DNA of 64,000 bases, from NCBI GenBank assembly GCA_038852315.1, contig JAWCKF010000003.1, forward strand, positions 1 through 64,000, written 5' to 3'. The translations under genes and the position numbers were made by a program. Below, piece after piece: positions 7,647 to 15,781 of the stretch. The notes beneath the pieces are model-generated. The model was not told where the DNA came from and made no database searches. It saw nothing but the letters and a program-made list of their open reading frames with translations. This DNA is from COMBO-56-21 sp038852315. Lineage in GTDB: Archaea; Thermoplasmatota; Thermoplasmata; UBA10834. The first letter of the stretch is position 1. Every line of letters begins with the position of its first letter.

Positions 7647-8051
7647 ATGCCGCTCTTCGACTTCTCCAAAGACCCGCGGACGAAGGTCAATGCCATCAGG
7701 AAGAGGACTCTCAGGATGATACTGGAAGCCTCCAAGTCGTCGTACCCGGAAGAGTTCGGGGCCGTGCTGAGGGCTGAGAAGGGCGTGATAAACGAGCTCA
7801 TGCTGCTCCCCGGAACCATCACGGGAGAGCACTCGGCGCTTTTCAAGCTCCACATGCTCCCGATCGACTTCACCGTGGTCGGGACGGCCCACTCACACCC
7901 CTCTGGGGCGTGTTATCCGTCCGGAGCGGACCTCGACATGTTCAGGTCGTTCGGGTTCGTCCACATAATAACGTGCTACCCCTACGACAGGAACTCATGG
8001 GCCGCGTTCGACGCTCTCGGGGAGCCTCGGGAACTCAAGGTCGTGGACTAG
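7647..8051 (+). CDS. JAMM/MPN-family zinc metalloprotease (deSAMPylase-like)
   Basis: A 134-residue single-domain Mov34/MPN protein. The JAMM motif is complete: a catalytic glutamate in the EEFGAVL segment and HSHPSGACYPSGAD, which matches HxHx7SxxD exactly. Archaeal relatives remove ubiquitin-like SAMP proteins from targets or release sulfur carriers. ATG 7647 follows a GGGAGTGAG ribosome-binding site with short spacing; an upstream in-frame start would overlap the previous gene and add unrelated residues. It is the last gene of the forward operon. No SAMP-like gene is adjacent. Confidence 0.88.
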   Translation: MPLFDFSKDPRTKVNAIRKRTLRMILEASKSSYPEEFGAVLRAEKGVINELMLLPGTITGEHSALFKLHMLPIDFTVVGTAHSHPSGACYPSGADLDMFRSFGFVHIITCYPYDRNSWAAFDALGEPRELKVVD

Positions 8052-8087
8052 TTTGGCTTGCGTGTCCAGCCACGACGCCCTCCCTCA

Positions 8088-9314
8088 TCAGAATATGCGG
8101 CTGCCCGGCGAAATCGTGCCTCTCGCCACCGCCCCCATGCCGATCATGGTGCCCTCGCCGATTATGGTTCCGACATCGATGCTCGCGTTGATGCCAGTCT
8201 TCACATCATCGCCTATAATGGCGCCGAGCTTTCGCCTGCCAGAGCCCATCCTCCTGCCATCGACGACCACCTGGACCTCCTTCTCGTCCAGACGCAGGTT
8301 GGCCACCTTAGTACCGGCTCCCAGGTTGCATCTCTCGCCTATGACGCTGTCCCCGACATAGCTCAGGTGTGGCACCTTCGTGTGGTTCATGATGATGGAG
8401 TTCTTGATCTCGACCGCGCTGCCTATCTTGCACCCGTCCCCTATCGATGTCGACGGGCGGATGTACGCGTTGGGCCCTATCTCGCAGTCCCTGCCGATCG
8501 TGACAGGGCCCTGGATGTAGCTGCCTGGGAGCACCTTGGAACCCTTTCCGAGCCTGACACTCCCCAAGATCGTCGCCCTGTCCGAGATCTCGCCCTCTAT
8601 ACTCGGTTCTAGGTCGGACATCAGTATCCTGTTCGCCTCCAGCAGATCCCAAGGCCTTGCGACGTCAATCCACTCCCCCTGTAGGTTGAACGCGAACAGG
8701 TGCGACCTCGCCATCATTATCTTGAACGAGTCCGTGATCTCGTATTCTCCCCTGGCTGATTTTCTCGTCTCTGCGATCGCCTCGAAAATGTCAGGCTCAA
8801 GCACATAGGCGCCTGCGTTTATCGTGTTGCTCGGGGGCACTTCTGCCTTCTCGATTATCTCCTTCACGACGCCGTCCTCGGCGACGATTGACCCATACCG
8901 CCGTGGATCCTCCACGGTCGTCAGTGCCATCACGGAACCCTTTACCTTACGGTGGTGGGCGATGATTCCCTTCATGCTCTCCTTAGGCACCACTATATCC
9001 CCGTACAGGCACAGGAACGGCCCATCGACCATGTCCTTGACCATGCCGATCGCGTGGGCGGTTCCGAGGCGCTCCTTCTGCTCGATGTACTCGATCCTGA
9101 CGCCGAACTCCCTGCCGTCGCCGAAGTGCTCTCTTATGCGATGGGCCCGCCAGCCGACAAGGAGTATGATGTCCTTGACCCCAGCCTCCCTCATGGCCAT
9201 GATGTTGTGCTCAAGGAAGGGCCTACCAGCGACTGGCAGGAGGGGTTTAGGTATGTTCGCAGTGAGCGGACGCATCCTGAGGCCCTCTCCGGCCGCGAGT
9301 ATGTATCCCTTCAT
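8088..9314 (-). CDS. Bifunctional sugar-1-phosphate nucleotidylyltransferase / acyltransferase (GlmU-like)
   Basis: Two-domain enzyme making UDP-activated (amino) sugars. The N-terminal Rossmann domain has the nucleotidyltransferase signature AAGEGLRMRPLTANIPKPL at residues 7-25. The C-terminal third is a left-handed beta-helix of hexapeptide repeats (IGRDCEIGPNAYIRPSTSIG, VGDSVIGERCNLGAG and ASIDVGTIIGEGTMIG). The 408-residue layout matches archaeal GlmU-like proteins that act on GlcN-1-P or GlcNAc-1-P and Glc-1-P. ATG 9314 follows GGAGGTG by six bases and overlaps the GlmM stop (ATGA), so it is preferred to GTG 9323. It is co-transcribed with the mutase, giving two successive steps of one pathway. 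Confidence 0.9.
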   Translation of the reverse strand: MKGYILAAGEGLRMRPLTANIPKPLLPVAGRPFLEHNIMAMREAGVKDIILLVGWRAHRIREHFGDGREFGVRIEYIEQKERLGTAHAIGMVKDMVDGPFLCLYGDIVVPKESMKGIIAHHRKVKGSVMALTTVEDPRRYGSIVAEDGVVKEIIEKAEVPPSNTINAGAYVLEPDIFEAIAETRKSARGEYEITDSFKIMMARSHLFAFNLQGEWIDVARPWDLLEANRILMSDLEPSIEGEISDRATILGSVRLGKGSKVLPGSYIQGPVTIGRDCEIGPNAYIRPSTSIGDGCKIGSAVEIKNSIIMNHTKVPHLSYVGDSVIGERCNLGAGTKVANLRLDEKEVQVVVDGRRMGSGRRKLGAIIGDDVKTGINASIDVGTIIGEGTMIGMGAVARGTISPGSRIF

Positions 9315-10627
9315 CTCGCGCACCTCCGCACGGCCTTGGATATCATGGCTGTTATCTCCCTCACGCGTTCCTCTGACCGGGCCTCGGCCATATACCTTAT
9401 CTTAGGCTCGGTCCCCGACGGCCTGACAAGCGCCCAGCCGTCCTCAAACTGGAGTCTGAAGCCGTCCACTCGCACGAGCTCTTCGCAATCTATCGCTAAC
9501 ATCTCCTCTGCCAGCTTCCTCAGGACCAGTTCCTTGAACCTAGGGTCGAACCTCACGGCTTCCCTGGAGATCGGATAGGAAGGCACCCTCGCCCTGAGCT
9601 CGGAGAGTCGTCTCCGCGATGCGAGTTCGACAAGCCGCGCGGCGGCCAGGATACCGTCCGGACAGTAGGTCTGGTCCGGGAAGACCCAGGTGCCTGAGGG
9701 TTCGCCTCCGAACTCCGCCCTCACTCTCTTGACCTCCTCGCTCACGAAAACATCGCCAACGCGTGTGCGAATGACCTTCGCATCGATGAAGTCGTCCAGA
9801 GCCATGGAGGCGTCGACTGTTGTGACCACTCTCCTCTTAGCGTATCTTCTCGCGAACAGTGCGAGGAGCTGGTCGGGGGGCACGAACATACCCCTGTCAT
9901 CGACCGCGACCATCCTGTCTGCGTCACCGTCGTGGGCGATGCCCAAGTCAGCCCTCATCGCGATGACAGCCCTCTTGAGATCCCCCAGGTTCTCCTCGAG
10001 CGGCTCTGGTGGTCTTCCAGGGAAGCGACCGCTGGGATCGGAGTTGATAGTCACGACCCTGCACCCCATCAGTCGCAGGACGGTGGGCGTTATTGCATAT
10101 GCGGGACCATTCGCGCAGTCCACTACAACCTTGAGCTTGGATTTCCCGACGCCGGAAAGAATCCGTGCAATGTGCCTATCGACCGCATCTGGGAGGATGT
10201 GGCTTCTCCCGACCTTGTCCCACGGCTTGAGCTTGAACCTCCTTCCGACCACGAGCCTCTCGACAGTCTTGGATTGAGCGACGCTGAAGCCGCTCCCGTC
10301 GGGATTCCACAGCTTGATGCCAGCGTATTCCGGAGGGTTGTGGCTCGCCGTTATCATGACCCCGCAGGTCATTTCCCTGGCAGCCTCAGCGAGTGTGGGC
10401 GTGGTCACCATGCCGACTGAGAAGACCTCACAGCCACACGCCATCATCCCTGCCGAAACCGCTGCCCCGACCATCGCTCCTGAGGTGCGGGAGTCTGTGC
10501 CTATGGCAGCGCACTTCGCCGAGCTGCCGACTGCCATGCCTATCATGTTCGCGAGTTCGGGGGTCAGGTCCTTGTTCACCACACCCCTCACGCCAGATGA
10601 GCCGAACAAACCCATCCGATTAGTCAC
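9311..10627 (-). CDS. glmM: Phosphoglucosamine mutase-like phosphohexomutase
   Basis: Converts glucosamine-6-phosphate to the 1-phosphate, or a related phosphohexose, feeding the GlmU-like enzyme encoded next. All four family signatures are seen: GSSGVRG near the start, the phosphoserine loop TASHNPPEYAGIK near residue 90, the Mg loop DGDADRM near 235, the sugar loop GEPSGTW near 315 and the phosphate loop RPSGTEPKIRYM near 408. The 438-residue length is standard. The start is GTG 10627, with a TATA-like box about 27-30 bases upstream, consistent with a leaderless message. Phosphomannomutase activity is an alternative; the GlmU neighbour favours GlmM. Confidence 0.9.
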   Translation of the reverse strand: MTNRMGLFGSSGVRGVVNKDLTPELANMIGMAVGSSAKCAAIGTDSRTSGAMVGAAVSAGMMACGCEVFSVGMVTTPTLAEAAREMTCGVMITASHNPPEYAGIKLWNPDGSGFSVAQSKTVERLVVGRRFKLKPWDKVGRSHILPDAVDRHIARILSGVGKSKLKVVVDCANGPAYAITPTVLRLMGCRVVTINSDPSGRFPGRPPEPLEENLGDLKRAVIAMRADLGIAHDGDADRMVAVDDRGMFVPPDQLLALFARRYAKRRVVTTVDASMALDDFIDAKVIRTRVGDVFVSEEVKRVRAEFGGEPSGTWVFPDQTYCPDGILAAARLVELASRRRLSELRARVPSYPISREAVRFDPRFKELVLRKLAEEMLAIDCEELVRVDGFRLQFEDGWALVRPSGTEPKIRYMAEARSEERVREITAMISKAVRRCAR

Positions 10628-10653
10628 CAGAAAGTCGAATCACCGTGCCCTGC

Positions 10654-10660
10654 TATATTA
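10654..10660 (-). promoter_or_regulatory. TATA-like box of the glmM-glmU operon
   Basis: On the minus strand the sequence reads taatata, centred about 29 bases before GTG 10627. The predicted transcription start falls at or within a few bases of the start codon. Confidence 0.5.
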
Positions 10661-10816
10661 CATTCTATCGCTGGTTCCTAAGAATCTGAGTCCGTCCCGA
10701 GGCCTTTCTGATCGGGTTTGGGGTGATATGCGGTTGGCGGGCAAAGGGGCTGAGACGTTTGTGACCCCTGGGAGTGACTGATTGCTTCGTGCCTTGATCG
10801 GAAGCGGCCATCCGAG

Positions 10817-10954
10817 TCAGTGCTTAAACCAGCCCATGGCTTCGACGTGCTGTGGCGTCCTCTTCCCACAGTTGTAGCAGTTCTTGTCCGGGCTCGTGAT
10901 CCTGGATCCGCAGTGTGGGCATCTCATGCTGACACTCGGGATGATTGTAGACAT
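10817..10954 (-). CDS. Zinc-ribbon microprotein
   Basis: A 45-residue reading frame with two CxxC knuckles (RCPHCGSRI and NCYNCGKRT) separated by 11 residues, the spacing of a rubredoxin-type zinc ribbon. It ends with HVEAMGWFKH. ATG 10954 opens the longest form; ATG 10927 would give 36 residues starting right before the first knuckle. Stand-alone zinc ribbons of this size are common in archaea and usually have no assigned role. The cysteine pattern makes it unlikely to be a chance frame. Confidence 0.65.
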   Translation of the reverse strand: MSTIIPSVSMRCPHCGSRITSPDKNCYNCGKRTPQHVEAMGWFKH

Positions 10955-11123
10955 CACGGGACAATAGGGTTCTCATCCTGTTCTCAACGAGTGCAAATCA
11001 GCCTCGGGTGTCGTGCTGGCACTCCGATCTTCTGCGAGCCAGCAGGTCTGGACGTCGTGTGACCCTGCGGTTCGAAGCGCGGAGCCAGACATGCCCTTGG
11101 AAGCAGCCAGCATACGCAAAGGA

Positions 11124-11130
11124 TTAAATA
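11124..11130 (+). promoter_or_regulatory. TATA-like box for the 72-residue gene
   Basis: The box ttaaata within ggattaaatacc is a strong archaeal TATA match. It predicts a start of transcription near 11152 and a leader of about 48 bases that includes aaggaggga before the gene at 11200. Confidence 0.5.
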
Positions 11131-11199
11131 CCATCCATAGCCATACATGCCTGGACCGTGTCTGGACGACATGGCCAGCAGGACAAGGAGGGATGAAGG

Positions 11200-11418
11200 A
11201 TGGCAATGGAACCCATCAGCATCGAGAAGGCTATGGAAATCGCCAAGAAGAAAGGGATCAAGCCCGGCCGCGTGAAGGGAACCAACGGCATTCAGTTCAC
11301 GAAGGGGAAGAACTCGCGCCTCGAGGTCATTGACTGGGACGAGTTCAAGGCCACTCTCAACAAGAGGAAGCTCCAGGTCTACGAGAGCGGCGGCTGGATG
11401 AAGATCATGAAGAAGTAG
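11200..11418 (+). CDS. Small basic protein of unknown function
   Basis: A 72-residue protein with AAGGAGGGATGAAGG just upstream; ATG 11206 is an equally good start. It is strongly basic, has a helix PISIEKAMEIAKKKGIK, a short beta-like segment TNGIQFTKG, and a second block IDWDEFKATLNKRKLQVYES ending GWMKIMKK. The charge, size and strong promoter suggest an abundant small protein, possibly nucleic-acid binding. The family is not recognised. Confidence 0.65.
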   Translation: MAMEPISIEKAMEIAKKKGIKPGRVKGTNGIQFTKGKNSRLEVIDWDEFKATLNKRKLQVYESGGWMKIMKK

Positions 11419-11798
11419 GCAACTACTTCTTCTCAAACCCCAGATGAGGTTGCCTTTTGAGGCTAGCATAGAAACCCTTTTCGGCAGTTTTCGGTCCTTT
11501 CGCTCGGGAGCGGCTTTCTGGAACGGCTGAGCCGCAGCAAGCCTCCTCGAGCAGGGAATCCCTCGGCACGGCCACGATGACAAGTTGATAGAGGGGCGGA
11601 CGGCGTTGCGCCTCAAGAGTCTGCAAACGGAGTCGTTCTTTGGAGGAGCTGAATGCACTTCCTTGAATCATGACAGAGCTAATCTGAATCGCGAACCTGA
11701 TGCTATCGGGACGGATCATGGTGTTTGGTCGGCTGTTTGAGGCCTTCCACAGAAAGGCTTTTGTGCGCTCATAGACCATAAGAATCCGGGTGAGGATC
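11419..11798. other. No confident gene
   Basis: A minus-strand open frame covers 11423-12058, but its translation has no recognisable domain, is low in hydrophobic periodicity and overlaps a better plus-strand membrane frame. I see no RNA gene or repeat here. Confidence 0.4.
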
Positions 11799-12077
11799 AT
11801 GATCCAGCCTCCAGACTGGACAAATCCGATTGTTTGGACTAGGACAGGATCTGGATGGACGAGGAGATTCGTCGAAATGTACCTTGGAAAGCGTTTCGAC
11901 CGACCGAGTCCGTTCGCCATCTTGATGCTGGTCGTTCTGGTAGGCCTCTTCTTCGCGTTCGCGCTGTTGATTACCAGCAAGCTGTGGTACATTGGACTGT
12001 GCTCCCTTGTATCTGCAATCTCGCTGTTTCTCCTACTACCTGTATCAAGAATCAACAACCACAGTAGGCATCGATGA
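11799..12077 (+). CDS. Small membrane protein, two predicted helices
   Basis: A 92-residue frame from ATG 11799; GTG 11790 is a possible earlier start. After a soluble N-terminus it has two hydrophobic helices, FAILMLVVLVGLFFAFALLI and LWYIGLCSLVSAISLFLLL, separated by TSK only, so a tight hairpin. No family is recognised and no ribosome-binding site is obvious. A competing minus-strand frame covers the same bases, but the clean double-helix pattern favours this one. Confidence 0.45.
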   Translation: MIQPPDWTNPIVWTRTGSGWTRRFVEMYLGKRFDRPSPFAILMLVVLVGLFFAFALLITSKLWYIGLCSLVSAISLFLLLPVSRINNHSRHR

Positions 12078-12188
12078 ACTGAGTGCGTATCGAACCCAAC
12101 CGCTCATCTCCGCACATACAGATGCCGTTCTCCCCCAACGCTCACAGGACACCTAACCTCTGTTTGAATCGCCGGCCAAGAGGATACA

Positions 12189-12197
12189 TTTATAGTT
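12189..12197 (+). promoter_or_regulatory. TATA-like box of tRNA-Leu
   Basis: The box tttatagtt within acatttatagttg lies about 36 bases before the mature 5' end of the tRNA, which fits an archaeal tRNA promoter with a short 5' leader removed by RNase P. Confidence 0.6.
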
Positions 12198-12228
12198 GCG
12201 ATGATGATTGGCGCTTGTCCCCGAGTCT

Positions 12229-12313
12229 GCAGGGATAGCCAAGCATGGCCAACGGCGCCAGATTCAGGGTCTGGTCGCGCAGGCGTTCGCCGGTTCAAAT
12301 CCGGCTCCCTGCA
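12229..12313 (+). tRNA. tRNA-Leu (anticodon CAG)
   Basis: Cloverleaf of 85 bases. Acceptor strands GCAGGGA and TCCCTGC pair fully and A follows as discriminator. The anticodon stem CCAGA/TCTGG encloses the loop TTCAGGG, giving anticodon CAG at 12265-12267. A long variable arm (class II, as in tRNA-Leu) precedes the T-arm with GGTTCAAAT. The genome does not encode the 3' CCA. No intron interrupts it. Confidence 0.93.
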
Positions 12314-12475
12314 CTCCGAAGAATCACTCGTACAATGACCTAGAAAGCATCCTTTCATGCACATTCTCAGCTCGCACGCTCAGGCATGACTCCCTCAGGA
12401 CGGATCGCACTTTGTGCTATCACGACCCGCACACCACCGCAATCTATATGTGCTGAAAGCTACACTGGCACGAGC

Positions 12476-13009
12476 ATGACAATCGGAAAAGCACCGATAC
12501 TGGCGTTGGTGATAGCGGCAGTGGCGATTGTTGGGGGCCTTGGATGGTATCTAGAATCGTCGGGAAACGAGGGTACTGGAACGGTCCTGATCTATGTAAA
12601 GGACGCTCCGGACGATTGGACCCACATCAACGTAACATTCTCGGAAGTCAAGATACACCGAGCTGATTCAGACAACGAATCTGGATGGTACGTGCTGGAA
12701 CTTGAAGCACAGACTGTGGACCTTGCATCCCTCACAAACGTCTCCGAACTGCTCGCATCGGGCAACGTGAGCGCGGGGAAGTACACTCAGATAAGAATCG
12801 TCGTCGAATCCGTTGTAGGCACGATGGCGAACGGGACCGTGGTCAACTTCACCGTTCCGTCCGGCGAACTGAAGACGACCCACCCGTTCAACGTCACCGA
12901 GGATCACACGGAGACACTGACCCTGGATTTCGACCTCGAGCACAGCATCGTCAAGGCTGGTTCGGAGTGGAAGTTCAAGCCCGTGCTCGGATCGATAACG
13001 GAAGGCTGA
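12476..13009 (+). CDS. DUF4382-like surface protein
   Basis: A 177-residue protein with an N-terminal membrane anchor or signal segment (APILALVIAAVAIVGGLGWY, residues 5-24). A single beta-sandwich follows whose VLIYVKDAPDDWTHINVTFS start, AQTVDLASL and AGKYTQIRIVV match the DUF4382 pattern. It is probably displayed outside the cell; several N-x-S/T sites (NVT, NES, NVS, NGT, NFT) would suit archaeal N-glycosylation. The box tctatatg is centred about 28 bases before ATG 12476, so the message may be leaderless. Function of the family is unknown. Confidence 0.75.
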   Translation: MTIGKAPILALVIAAVAIVGGLGWYLESSGNEGTGTVLIYVKDAPDDWTHINVTFSEVKIHRADSDNESGWYVLELEAQTVDLASLTNVSELLASGNVSAGKYTQIRIVVESVVGTMANGTVVNFTVPSGELKTTHPFNVTEDHTETLTLDFDLEHSIVKAGSEWKFKPVLGSITEG

Positions 13010-13066
13010 GTTCGAGATACCACCTGCCATCACAGGCCTCAGTGAAGAGGCATTGGGAAGACACAC

Positions 13067-13345
13067 CTATTTGGATCTCTCCCTAACCTCATCCTTGCCC
13101 TTCTCGAGTTCGCGGGCTTGCTCTTTGTCCCTTTCAAGAAGGAGAGTAAGGAACTCACCGACATGCGTCTTCTCCTCGCGAGCGACGTCCAAGAAGACAT
13201 CCTTGAGGAGTCTGTCTGAGGTGGCTGCTGCTAGCTGCTCATAGAGACTGATTGCGTCGAGTTCCGCTACAACTCCCAGTCTCAGGATCTGTCTGTCAAG
13301 ATCCGTCTTCGTCTGCTTCGAAACATCCGTCGGGAACTTGGCCAT
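13067..13345 (-). CDS. Small ferritin-like protein (encapsulated-ferritin type)
   Basis: A 92-residue two-helix protein. Iron-site residues fit the ferritin-like pattern: ELDAISLYEQLA (glutamates) and AREEKTHVGEF (E plus ExxH). The style resembles EncFtn-type proteins that assemble as decamers and load into encapsulin shells. ATG 13345 (MAKFPTDVSKQ) matches the usual family start; the frame extends upstream to 13423 with a cysteine-containing stretch (FCLAYGQCDRKGC) that may be untranslated. No encapsulin gene is in the window and the C-terminus shows no obvious cargo peptide. A rubrerythrin-like stand-alone role is the alternative. Confidence 0.65.
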   Translation of the reverse strand: MAKFPTDVSKQTKTDLDRQILRLGVVAELDAISLYEQLAAATSDRLLKDVFLDVAREEKTHVGEFLTLLLERDKEQARELEKGKDEVRERSK

Positions 13346-13701
13346 CATCCTGCTGCACCCCTTCCTGTCACATTGCCCATAGGCGAGGCAGAAATGTAGT
13401 CCCATTATTTCTACCTTCGACATCGTCCAGCTGGTGAAATGGCCTCACAAACAAAAGGCCTGATTCTTGTGCTGCTTAAGGAGCCTGATGAAGACGGCCG
13501 AGGCTCTTCGGCCACATCAAGGATAAGCGTCCAGGGTCAGACGTGTAGCGTCCTCTACAAACACGAGTAGTACGCCCACTCCTTATGTCTGCATCGAGAA
13601 CCCGAGCCCTCTCCGGCCATGGTACGCGTACATGTGCACGTACCTTTGGTTCGCTGGGGGCTGATTCCGATACGCATACAGGATGATTAGGAAGTCAGGA
13701 A

Positions 13702-13800
13702 GGCTTAAAAGGCTGTGACTCGTTCGCATCGACCTAGGTGATGAAGCTCACCTTCAACTGCCCCTTGCGGGGATGATAGCTTCTAGCTAAAGGCGCGCAA
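13702..13800 (+). ncRNA. Candidate structured RNA after a TATA-like box
   Basis: The box cttaaaagg at 13704-13712 predicts transcription from about 13732. The following bases fold into a hairpin AGGTGA/TCACCT (13736-13753), then CCCC-TTGC-GGGG (13761-13772). GTGATGA at 13738 matches a C box, but no CTGA D box follows, so a C/D RNA is not supported. No good coding frame starts here. It could be an RNA or the leader of the gene at 14031. The rest of 13430-14030 shows nothing recognisable. Confidence 0.25.
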
Positions 13801-14030
13801 TCGTGCACGGCATGAAAGACTGCATCGAAGGTGAGCAAGTGCCTAGTCTTCTTACACCGCCCTCGTCACCAGGCTGCTATGAGAGCGCTAGGACTGACCA
13901 TGGACCGCCTGGAGATGTTCCTAATCACTGCGCCCGTGCAACATTTGTTCACAAAAGGCCAGCATCCACCAAGGCGTCAACGGGCACATCGCCTTTGGGG
14001 GATGTGCGAAACATGCCAGGAGGGTCCGAA

Positions 14031-14837
14031 ATGCTCTCACCGGAGTCTCGCTCTAAGCTAATCAGGTTCGTGCTGACCATGGAGAACCCGTCCGGCGGAT
14101 TCAACTATCCAAGGGACACTCCGGCATCCATAGAGGAGACCTACTTCGCACTCAACATACTCCACATCCTGGAGGAGACCTACTCCAACGAGGGGACGAC
14201 GGCCTTCGTGAGGAATGCGCATGCGGATAGCGAAACAAGCCTGAAGCATCTCTATCAGATGGCCTGCGTATGCGATCTCCTCGGATTAGGCGACAAGGAC
14301 AGAGAGATAGGAGAAACCTTCTCGGTCACGCGTCGGAGGGTGAAGGACATAACGAGCTTGCACTACTATCTGCTCCTCTCAAAGAGATACGGCACATCAC
14401 GCCTAAGGGAGAAGACGGGGGTTGCCATCCTTAGGAGGACCCTTGGTAGTCAGCCCCTTTCGCTTTCGTCAGCGTGGAGATGCATCGGCGCTGCAGGGAT
14501 GTTAGGTCAGGAGATTCCGCGCGATCGGCTTCTCATGTGGATACAGAGGTCTCAGAACCGTGACGGGGGATTCGGGTTCTACCCTGGCACGACGTCCTTT
14601 CTCGAGAACACGTGGTACGCATTGCAGGGACTGCACGCGCTCCGCTCTAAGCCTAGAGACCCGGAAGGCGCCAGACGGTTCGTCATGATGTGTGAGTCCC
14701 AGACCGGAGGCTTCTCGAGGCAGCTGAGCGCGGTCCCGACGCTTGAGTACTCGTTCATGGCACTCTTGAGCCTCAGGCTGCTGGACAGTATGACTCATGA
14801 TTCTCACGATTGGGGGAGCAGTTCTGATGACTCCTGA
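14031..14837 (+). CDS. Alpha/alpha-toroid protein with prenyltransferase/terpene-cyclase-type repeats
   Basis: A 268-residue all-helical protein with repeated turns typical of the prenyltransferase/squalene-oxidase superfamily: NPSGGFNYP near residue 17, RSQNRDGGFGFYPG near 172 and ESQTGGFSR near 225. ATG 14031 follows AGGAGGG by about six bases; the frame is open further upstream but that part is proline-rich and unlike the family. The zinc and catalytic residues of true protein prenyltransferases, and the DxDD of cyclases, are not evident, so catalysis is uncertain. The next gene overlaps it by 11 bases, making a three-gene unit with two coiled-coil proteins. Confidence 0.7.
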   Translation: MLSPESRSKLIRFVLTMENPSGGFNYPRDTPASIEETYFALNILHILEETYSNEGTTAFVRNAHADSETSLKHLYQMACVCDLLGLGDKDREIGETFSVTRRRVKDITSLHYYLLLSKRYGTSRLREKTGVAILRRTLGSQPLSLSSAWRCIGAAGMLGQEIPRDRLLMWIQRSQNRDGGFGFYPGTTSFLENTWYALQGLHALRSKPRDPEGARRFVMMCESQTGGFSRQLSAVPTLEYSFMALLSLRLLDSMTHDSHDWGSSSDDS

Positions 14838-15240
14838 GAAGCTTCGGAGAAAGATGCGCACAGCTGTCGTGCCCGTCAGCCCGATATCTGAGGAACGGCT
14901 CGCACAGCTGAGGCAGGATGGCGTACTCGGACCTATCTCTGAGGGCGAGATAGTAGAGCTCGGGTTCGAAGTCATCGCAGGCGATACCGTCGACAACGGT
15001 TTCATTTCCAAAATGATGGATGAAGAGCTGGAACGCCGGAAGAAGAAGCTGCGGACGGAACTGGCGGTCCTCGAGAAGAAGCGGAAGGACTACGAGGAGA
15101 TGCAGAGATACTACGAGGAGTACCTGAAAGCCGAGGAGAAGGTCGAGCGTGCTCTGATCAAGACGCAGAGTCAAATCGACGAGATGTTACGACTCATCAA
15201 GGCGAAAGAAAAGGGCGGTATCCGTGGAGATCAAGGTTGA
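14827..15240 (+). CDS. Coiled-coil protein, middle gene of a three-gene unit
   Basis: A 137-residue protein beginning inside the previous gene. Residues 1-60 are a mixed domain (VVPVSPISEERLAQLRQDGV). Residues 62-132 are an uninterrupted charged coiled coil (DEELERRKKKLRTELAVLEK, then KKRKDYEEMQRYYEEYLKAE). The family is not known to me. Overlap at both ends (11 and 17 bases) argues that all three products form one complex. Confidence 0.6.
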   Translation: MTPEKLRRKMRTAVVPVSPISEERLAQLRQDGVLGPISEGEIVELGFEVIAGDTVDNGFISKMMDEELERRKKKLRTELAVLEKKRKDYEEMQRYYEEYLKAEEKVERALIKTQSQIDEMLRLIKAKEKGGIRGDQG

Positions 15241-15694
15241 GCTGGATAGGAGGCTGCTCAGAAGGGCTGACTACGAGGCGAGGCGGTTGCGACAGGGGCT
15301 CGACCGGTTCCTAGGAAGATGCCTTGAAGAGGGCTGCCGCTTAGCCTTGGAAGGCGTCAGCGAATGGAAGAACGCTGCGAGAAAGACGAAACGCCTTGAG
15401 GATTTCGACCGTGCGAGACTGGATTATGAACGAGCGCGCGCGGAGCACATAAGCCTTGAGGGCAAGGCGGCCAGTCTGAACTTCATGGCATACGAGGCTT
15501 TTTGCAGGGTTGGGACTAAGCTGATGTCGTACTCGGGGGCGAGGTCCAAGGCCAGAGACCTCCAGAACAAGCTGAGAGACAGTGGCATCGAGTATGACAT
15601 AAGCGAGGGCGAACTTCCTGAGTTCAAACAGCTGGCCGACAGGTACCTTTTCAGGAAGAAATCGGAGAAGGACTCGCCAAGAACCCGGGCGTGA
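15224..15694 (+). CDS. Helical protein, last gene of the three-gene unit
   Basis: A 156-residue basic, mostly helical protein starting at GTG 15224, 17 bases inside the preceding gene. It starts with a helix MEIKVELDRRLLRRADYE, continues with charged helices (RLEDFDRARLDYERARAEH) and a central AYEAFCRVGTKLMSYSG. The C-terminal part is acidic then basic (ISEGELPEFKQL, LFRKKSEKD). No domain is recognised. Its coupling to the toroid and coiled-coil genes is the main clue. Confidence 0.6.
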   Translation: MEIKVELDRRLLRRADYEARRLRQGLDRFLGRCLEEGCRLALEGVSEWKNAARKTKRLEDFDRARLDYERARAEHISLEGKAASLNFMAYEAFCRVGTKLMSYSGARSKARDLQNKLRDSGIEYDISEGELPEFKQLADRYLFRKKSEKDSPRTRA

Positions 15695-15781
15695 TGCGGA
15701 GAATCTGCCCTAGGGCGACCCACGCGACGTCGGAGTTGAATCCTCCGAGAGGACCCGAACTAACTTCGTCTCGGTGACTAC

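Noticed and set aside
11423..12058. Reverse-strand protein of 211 residues
   Set aside because: No domain, signal or ribosome site, and it overlaps a better two-helix membrane frame.
13738..13795. C/D-box guide RNA
   Set aside because: A C-like box GTGATGA is present, but no CTGA D or D' box follows at a suitable distance.
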